The notes under the pieces are model-generated. The model had not been told where the DNA came from. It searched no databases and saw nothing but the letters and a program-made list of their open reading frames with translations. Below, one piece after another: positions 6,013 through 9,354 of a stretch of DNA of 9,354 nt (the stretch's first letter is position 1; each line of letters starts with the position of its first letter). Origin of the DNA: Deltaproteobacteria bacterium (GTDB taxonomy: Bacteria > Desulfobacterota > Deferrimicrobia > Deferrimicrobiales > Deferrimicrobiaceae); the NCBI GenBank assembly GCA_003513855.1, contig DOTC01000187.1, positions 1 through 9,354 of the forward strand. Direction: 5' to 3'. The position numbers and the translations under genes were made by a program.

Positions 6013-7200
6013 TTGTTCACGTTCCGGACGGCGGGAGAGACTCACGGACCTGCCCTGATCACTGTCGTCGAAGGGATGCCCGCCGGGATGCCGTTCGACC
6101 GGTCGGCCGTCGACCGGGAGCTCGCCCGGAGACAGGTCGGGTACGGCCGCGGGGAGCGGATGCAGATCGAACAGGACGAAGTCGAGGTTCTCTCCGGGGT
6201 GCGGTTCGGCAGGACGCTCGGGGGACCCGTCGCCATGCTCCTGCGCAACCGGGACTGGGAAAACTGGCGGGAGAAGATGGCCCAGGAGGGGGAAGGGAGA
6301 GGAATCCCCCCGCTCACGACGGCACGCCCCGGACACGCGGATCTCCCGGGAGTGCTCAAATACGGCCACCCGGACGTCAGGAACGTTCTGGAGAGGGCGA
6401 GCGCGAGGGAGACGGCGGCGCGGGTCGCGGCGGGGGCCCTGGCGCGGATGATATTGCGGGAAGTAGGCGTGGAGGTCACGGGGCATGTCGTCTCGATCGG
6501 CAAGGTGCGCGTTTCCCGGGAAGCCGCGGGGAGCTGGGAGCGGGCCGTCACATCGGAGAAGAGCGATCTGCGGATGGCCGATCCCGTCGCCGCCCGGAAG
6601 GCGACCGCCCTGATCGATCGGGCGAGGAGGGTGGGAAGCACGGTCGGCGGGACGGTGGAGGTCATCGCCCGCGGGGTTCCTCCCGGCCTCGGATCGTTCG
6701 TCTCCTGGGACCGCAGGCTCGACGGACGCCTGGCGCAGGCCCTGATGAGCATCCATGCCGTCAAGGGGGTCGAGATCGGCGGCGGGTTTCCCCTGGCGTC
6801 ACTATCCGGTGATGCCGTGCACGACGAAATCTTCCCCGGAACGAGGAGAAGGGTCCGTCTCCTCGGCGGGCTTTCCCTTCCCTTTCACAGGAGAACGAAC
6901 CGGGCGGGGGGGGTCGAGGGGGGGATCACCAACGGCGAGCCGCTGGTCGTGCGGGCGGCGATGAAGCCGATTCCCACCCAGGCGAACCCCCTTCGCACCG
7001 TGACCATCGGGAGCTGGAAACGCGCCATGGCCCACCGCGAACGGAGCGACGTCTGCGCGGTTCCGGCATGCTCGGTGGTCGCCGAGAACATGGTGGCCAT
7101 CGTTCTGGCGTCCGCCTTCCTGGAAAAATTCGGGGGGGACTCGATGTCCGAAATTCACTATAATTATGCGGGATACCTGCGCCGGATCGGATGCCGATGA
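6013..7200 (+). CDS. aroC: Chorismate synthase
   Basis: AroC converts 5-enolpyruvylshikimate-3-phosphate to chorismate with reduced FMN, the last step of the shikimate pathway in the cytoplasm. The 395-aa product is of usual length. Family signatures are present: GETHGP near residues 8-13, RPGHADLPG at 105-113, RASARET at 128-134, RRTNRAGGVEGG at 293-304 and RSDVCAVPA at 344-352. The TTG start is chosen because it gives the family-typical MFTFRTAGETHG opening and has a GGAGG site upstream. A GTG at 5977 would add 12 residues encoded partly by the terminator. An 8-G run at 6906-6913 lies inside the conserved AGGV stretch and does not break the frame. The stop overlaps the aroK start region. 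Expression probably depends on read-through of the terminator or a promoter inside pilQ. Confidence 0.96.
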   Translation: MFTFRTAGETHGPALITVVEGMPAGMPFDRSAVDRELARRQVGYGRGERMQIEQDEVEVLSGVRFGRTLGGPVAMLLRNRDWENWREKMAQEGEGRGIPPLTTARPGHADLPGVLKYGHPDVRNVLERASARETAARVAAGALARMILREVGVEVTGHVVSIGKVRVSREAAGSWERAVTSEKSDLRMADPVAARKATALIDRARRVGSTVGGTVEVIARGVPPGLGSFVSWDRRLDGRLAQALMSIHAVKGVEIGGGFPLASLSGDAVHDEIFPGTRRRVRLLGGLSLPFHRRTNRAGGVEGGITNGEPLVVRAAMKPIPTQANPLRTVTIGSWKRAMAHRERSDVCAVPACSVVAENMVAIVLASAFLEKFGGDSMSEIHYNYAGYLRRIGCR

Positions 7201-7742
7201 GGGGCCGTGAGGCCCCGCGGGGAGCAGTGCTCGTGGGGTTCATGGGGGCGGGGAAGAGTTCGGTGGGGAAAAAGCTTGCCCGGCGCCTCGGGGCGGAGTT
7301 CGTCGACGTGGACGACCGGATCGAGGCCGGCGCGGGGAGACCCATCGGGGAGATCTTTTCCCTGGAAGGGGAGCAGGCGTTCCGGGAGAGGGAGCGGGAG
7401 GCGATCCGGGATGCCGTGGCGGTTCCGGGCAGGGTGATCGCGACCGGCGGCGGCGCGTTTCTGGACGGGGATAACCGGGAGCGACTCAAGGCGTATGCCC
7501 CGGTGATCTTTCTCGATGTGTCCCCTGCCACGGCTCTCGAGCGCCTTGCCGGGGACACCTCCCGTCCTCTCCTTTCCGGGGGGGACCGGGAGAACGCGGT
7601 GAAGGAACTGATGGAAAGGCGGCGGCCGGCCTACCGGGAGGCGGATTTCCAGGTGAGCACGGAGAACCGGGAGGCGGACGGGGTGGCCGAGGAGGTTTTC
7701 CTCCTTTTGACCCGCGGGGCGAAAGGCGGCACGTCGGGATAG
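7191..7742 (+). CDS. aroK: Shikimate kinase
   Basis: This kinase phosphorylates shikimate at the 3-hydroxyl using ATP, the fifth step of the pathway. The 183-aa protein shows Walker A GFMGAGKSS (residues 16-24) and the shikimate-binding Asp in DVDD (39-42). Arg65 is in the EQAFRERE segment, the GGG motif is at 86-88, the lid Arg125 is in DTSRPLL, and RRPAYREAD (144-152) is near the nucleotide. All key residues are present, so it should be active. ATG 7191 is given as the start. ATG 7197 is a real alternative: it forms an ATGA overlap with the aroC stop and would shorten the protein by two residues. Neither has a strong ribosome site, which suggests coupling to aroC translation. Confidence 0.95.
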   Translation: MPMRGREAPRGAVLVGFMGAGKSSVGKKLARRLGAEFVDVDDRIEAGAGRPIGEIFSLEGEQAFREREREAIRDAVAVPGRVIATGGGAFLDGDNRERLKAYAPVIFLDVSPATALERLAGDTSRPLLSGGDRENAVKELMERRRPAYREADFQVSTENREADGVAEEVFLLLTRGAKGGTSG

Positions 7743-7768
7743 AACTTCCGCCCGGAAAGGAGAGGAGG

Positions 7769-9354
7769 GTGGACGACACGATCGTCACGGTGTCGCTGGG
7801 AGACCGGTCCTACGACATCTTCCTCGGAACGGGGGTGTATCCGCTCTTTCAGGAGTGGGTGACCCGGTTCTTCCGGGGGACCCCCGCGTTCGTCGTGACC
7901 GACAGAACCGTTTTCTCCATCTACGAGGACGATATCCGGAAGTGGCTTTCGGGGATTCCCCACGATATCCTTCCCCTTCCTCCCGGGGAGGGGGAGAAGC
8001 ACTGGGAAACAGTGCAGGAGATCTATTCGTTTCTCGCCCGGAAGGGCGCGGGAAGGGACTCTCTCGTCGTTGCCTTCGGCGGCGGGGTCGTGGGAGACCT
8101 TGCGGGTTTCGCCGCCGCGACCTTCCTCCGGGGCATCCCCTGCGTGCAGGTCCCCACCACCCTCCTTTCGCAGGTGGACAGCAGCGTCGGGGGGAAGACG
8201 GGATTCAACCTCGCCGAAGGGAAAAACCTTGTCGGCGCGTTCCACCAGCCGCGGGCGGTTTTCATCGACCCGGGCTTCCTCCTCACGCTCGACGACCGGA
8301 ACCTGCGCGCCGGGATGGCCGAAATCGCGAAATGCGCCTTCGCCGGCGTCCCCTCCCTTTTGGAAACGATGGAGGCCCGATCGGGGAAATGGAGGGAGAT
8401 GTCCGGCGATGCATGGATCCGGGTCATACGCGAAGCCGTGTCATTCAAGGTCTCGGTGGTGGAACGGGACGAGAAGGAAGCCTCCGCCCGCCGGATCCTG
8501 AACCTGGGGCACACGATCGGCCACGCGATGGAGCAGGCCTCCGGATATGGGCGGCTCCTCCACGGGGAGGCCGTAGCAATGGGGCTTGCATGGGAGGCGA
8601 TATTCTCTCGAAGACAGGGAGTGGCGCCCCCGGGGCTGGAGAGGAGGGTGATCGACCTGCTCCTGGGGTTCGGGTTCTCGCTCGACGACCCCGCCGTGCC
8701 GGATCCGGCCATCGCCGCAGCCATCGGGATGGACAAGAAGAGGATGGTGTCGGACATCGACATGCCGCTTTTGACCGGCGCCGGGTCCTGTGCGCTGCAG
8801 CGCATCCCCGTATCCCTTCTCCGGGGGGATCTGCCCGCCATCCGCGAGGAGCTCCGGGGAATCGTGCGGGATCGTGCAGGGGCGGCCGGCCGCGAGGCGG
8901 TGTGGCCCCGCACGGAAGAAGACGTTCCCATGCCCTTGCCGGGTCCGGGGGACGACTGGCCTTCGATTGCCTCGCTGGAGCGAAGGGTGGTGGGGAATCC
9001 GCGGGACCTGGGTTCGATGGTCGCCCTCTCGGAGGCGTACCGGCGCGCGGGAAATCTCGCCGGTGCGTGGGAGACGATCAAGGAGGCCCTGGAGCAGAGC
9101 CCTTCCTCCGCCAGCGCGCAACGGATTGCGCGGGAAGTCGAGCGGGAGATGAAGGAGACCCTGCCCGGGAGCGGGGAAAGCCCTTCCCCGCTCCTGGAAG
9201 AAGTCGTCATCCTGGAAGAGGGGGCGTTCGAACTTCGCCCTGCCGACCGGCATCACGATGTCGGGAGGGGAAGAGGCGCCGCAGCCGGTACCCGGGCCCC
9301 TGCCCCGCCCACCGGGGAGCCCGATTCCCCCCCGGGGGAACTCTCTCCGGAGGC
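7769..9354 (+). CDS. aroB: 3-Dehydroquinate synthase with in-frame C-terminal TPR-like extension (3'-truncated by window end)
   Basis: AroB converts DAHP to 3-dehydroquinate using NAD+ and a divalent metal. GTG 7769 follows AAGGAG (7757-7762) with 6-base spacing, 26 bases after aroK. The NAD-binding FGGGVVGDLAGF is at about 103-114 and VDSSVGGKTGFN at 136-147. The metal ligands appear to be Glu185 (GMAEIAK), His248 (NLGHTIGHAME) and His265 (LLHGEAVAMG). DKKR follows near residue 315. The synthase fold should end near residue 365, matching the usual 350-370 aa. The same frame nevertheless continues without a stop to base 9354 (528 codons visible). It passes through a Pro/Gly linker (about 369-410), one TPR-like motif (412-445) and a Glu/Pro-rich, probably disordered tail. 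This is either a true fusion or an indel that removed a stop. The true C-terminus is outside the window. Confidence 0.9.
   Translation, partial: MDDTIVTVSLGDRSYDIFLGTGVYPLFQEWVTRFFRGTPAFVVTDRTVFSIYEDDIRKWLSGIPHDILPLPPGEGEKHWETVQEIYSFLARKGAGRDSLVVAFGGGVVGDLAGFAAATFLRGIPCVQVPTTLLSQVDSSVGGKTGFNLAEGKNLVGAFHQPRAVFIDPGFLLTLDDRNLRAGMAEIAKCAFAGVPSLLETMEARSGKWREMSGDAWIRVIREAVSFKVSVVERDEKEASARRILNLGHTIGHAMEQASGYGRLLHGEAVAMGLAWEAIFSRRQGVAPPGLERRVIDLLLGFGFSLDDPAVPDPAIAAAIGMDKKRMVSDIDMPLLTGAGSCALQRIPVSLLRGDLPAIREELRGIVRDRAGAAGREAVWPRTEEDVPMPLPGPGDDWPSIASLERRVVGNPRDLGSMVALSEAYRRAGNLAGAWETIKEALEQSPSSASAQRIAREVEREMKETLPGSGESPSPLLEEVVILEEGAFELRPADRHHDVGRGRGAAAGTRAPAPPTGEPDSPPGELSPE
9002..9103 (+). other. TPR-like repeat encoded inside the aroB extension
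   Basis: Residues 412-445 of the aroB frame read as a 34-residue TPR unit. LSEAYRRAGN forms helix A and AGAWETIKEALEQSP helix B, with Tyr, Gly, Ala and the final Pro at consensus positions. A single repeat is seen, and any further ones would lie beyond the window. TPRs mediate protein-protein contacts. The domain is not part of known dehydroquinate synthases. Confidence 0.55.

Noticed and set aside
4867..6756. Long open frame of 629 codons on the - strand across pilQ and aroC
   Set aside because: It is a shadow of GC-rich coding DNA. It lies antisense to two clear genes, spans the terminator, is Arg/Pro/His-rich low-complexity, and shows no recognisable domain.
6906..6913. Run of eight G in aroC as a phase-variation tract
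   Set aside because: It encodes part of the conserved RAGGVEGG signature in frame, so it is explained by protein conservation and high GC.
8023..9210. Open frame of 395 codons on the - strand opposite aroB
   Set aside because: Its Ser/Arg/Pro-rich composition is typical of an antisense shadow, and the + strand carries conserved AroB motifs throughout.
1..9354. CRISPR arrays, tRNA or rRNA genes, insertion sequences, attachment sites
   Set aside because: I found no spaced direct repeats, cloverleaf-like segments, transposase motifs or terminal inverted repeats by reading. The window is almost fully occupied by housekeeping and pilus genes.

Overview
The window is GC-rich DNA, apart from one sharp AT-rich island at about 511-600. 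It carries a type IV pilus assembly operon followed by shikimate-pathway genes, all on the + strand. The order is xre-like regulator, pilM-pilN-pilO-pilP-pilQ, then aroC-aroK-aroB. From memory, this arrangement fits Deltaproteobacteria-type genomes such as Desulfuromonadales/Geobacter and relatives. No 16S rRNA or other taxonomic marker is present, so the assignment is an inference.

Layout. Positions 1-510 hold the 3' end of a sigma-54-dependent (NtrC-family) activator, comprising the AAA+ tail and a Fis-type DNA-binding helix-turn-helix. Positions 511-649 are the only real intergenic region. It contains two AT-rich palindromes, a good sigma-70-type promoter (TTGACA, 16-bp spacer, TACCAT) and a small hairpin just upstream of a ribosome binding site. 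This promoter probably drives a 76-aa XRE-type regulator (650-880) and then pilM (897-1958), pilN (1955-2491), pilO (2523-3131), pilP (3128-3673) and pilQ (3670-5928). Three of the pil junctions are 4-base ATGA stop/start overlaps, which indicates translational coupling. A strong intrinsic terminator follows pilQ at 5952-5992. About 20 bases after its U-tract comes aroC (TTG start, 6013-7200), overlapping aroK (7191-7742), then aroB (GTG start at 7769), which is still open at the window end.

How the genes work together. PilM is the actin-like cytoplasmic protein that binds the PilN tail. PilN and PilO form the inner-membrane alignment complex. The lipoprotein PilP links that complex to PilQ, the outer-membrane secretin through which the pilus passes. 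AroB, AroK and AroC catalyse dehydroquinate synthesis, shikimate phosphorylation and chorismate synthesis, feeding aromatic amino acid, folate and quinone synthesis.

The most unusual items are: (1) the aroB reading frame, which runs well past the normal end of dehydroquinate synthase into a TPR-like repeat and a Pro/Glu-rich tail with no stop; (2) the palindromic AT island in front of the small regulator and pil genes; and (3) the terminator placed so close to aroC that the aro genes need read-through or a promoter inside pilQ. I do not see a wholly new biological system here. The aroB fusion is the best candidate for something not commonly described.
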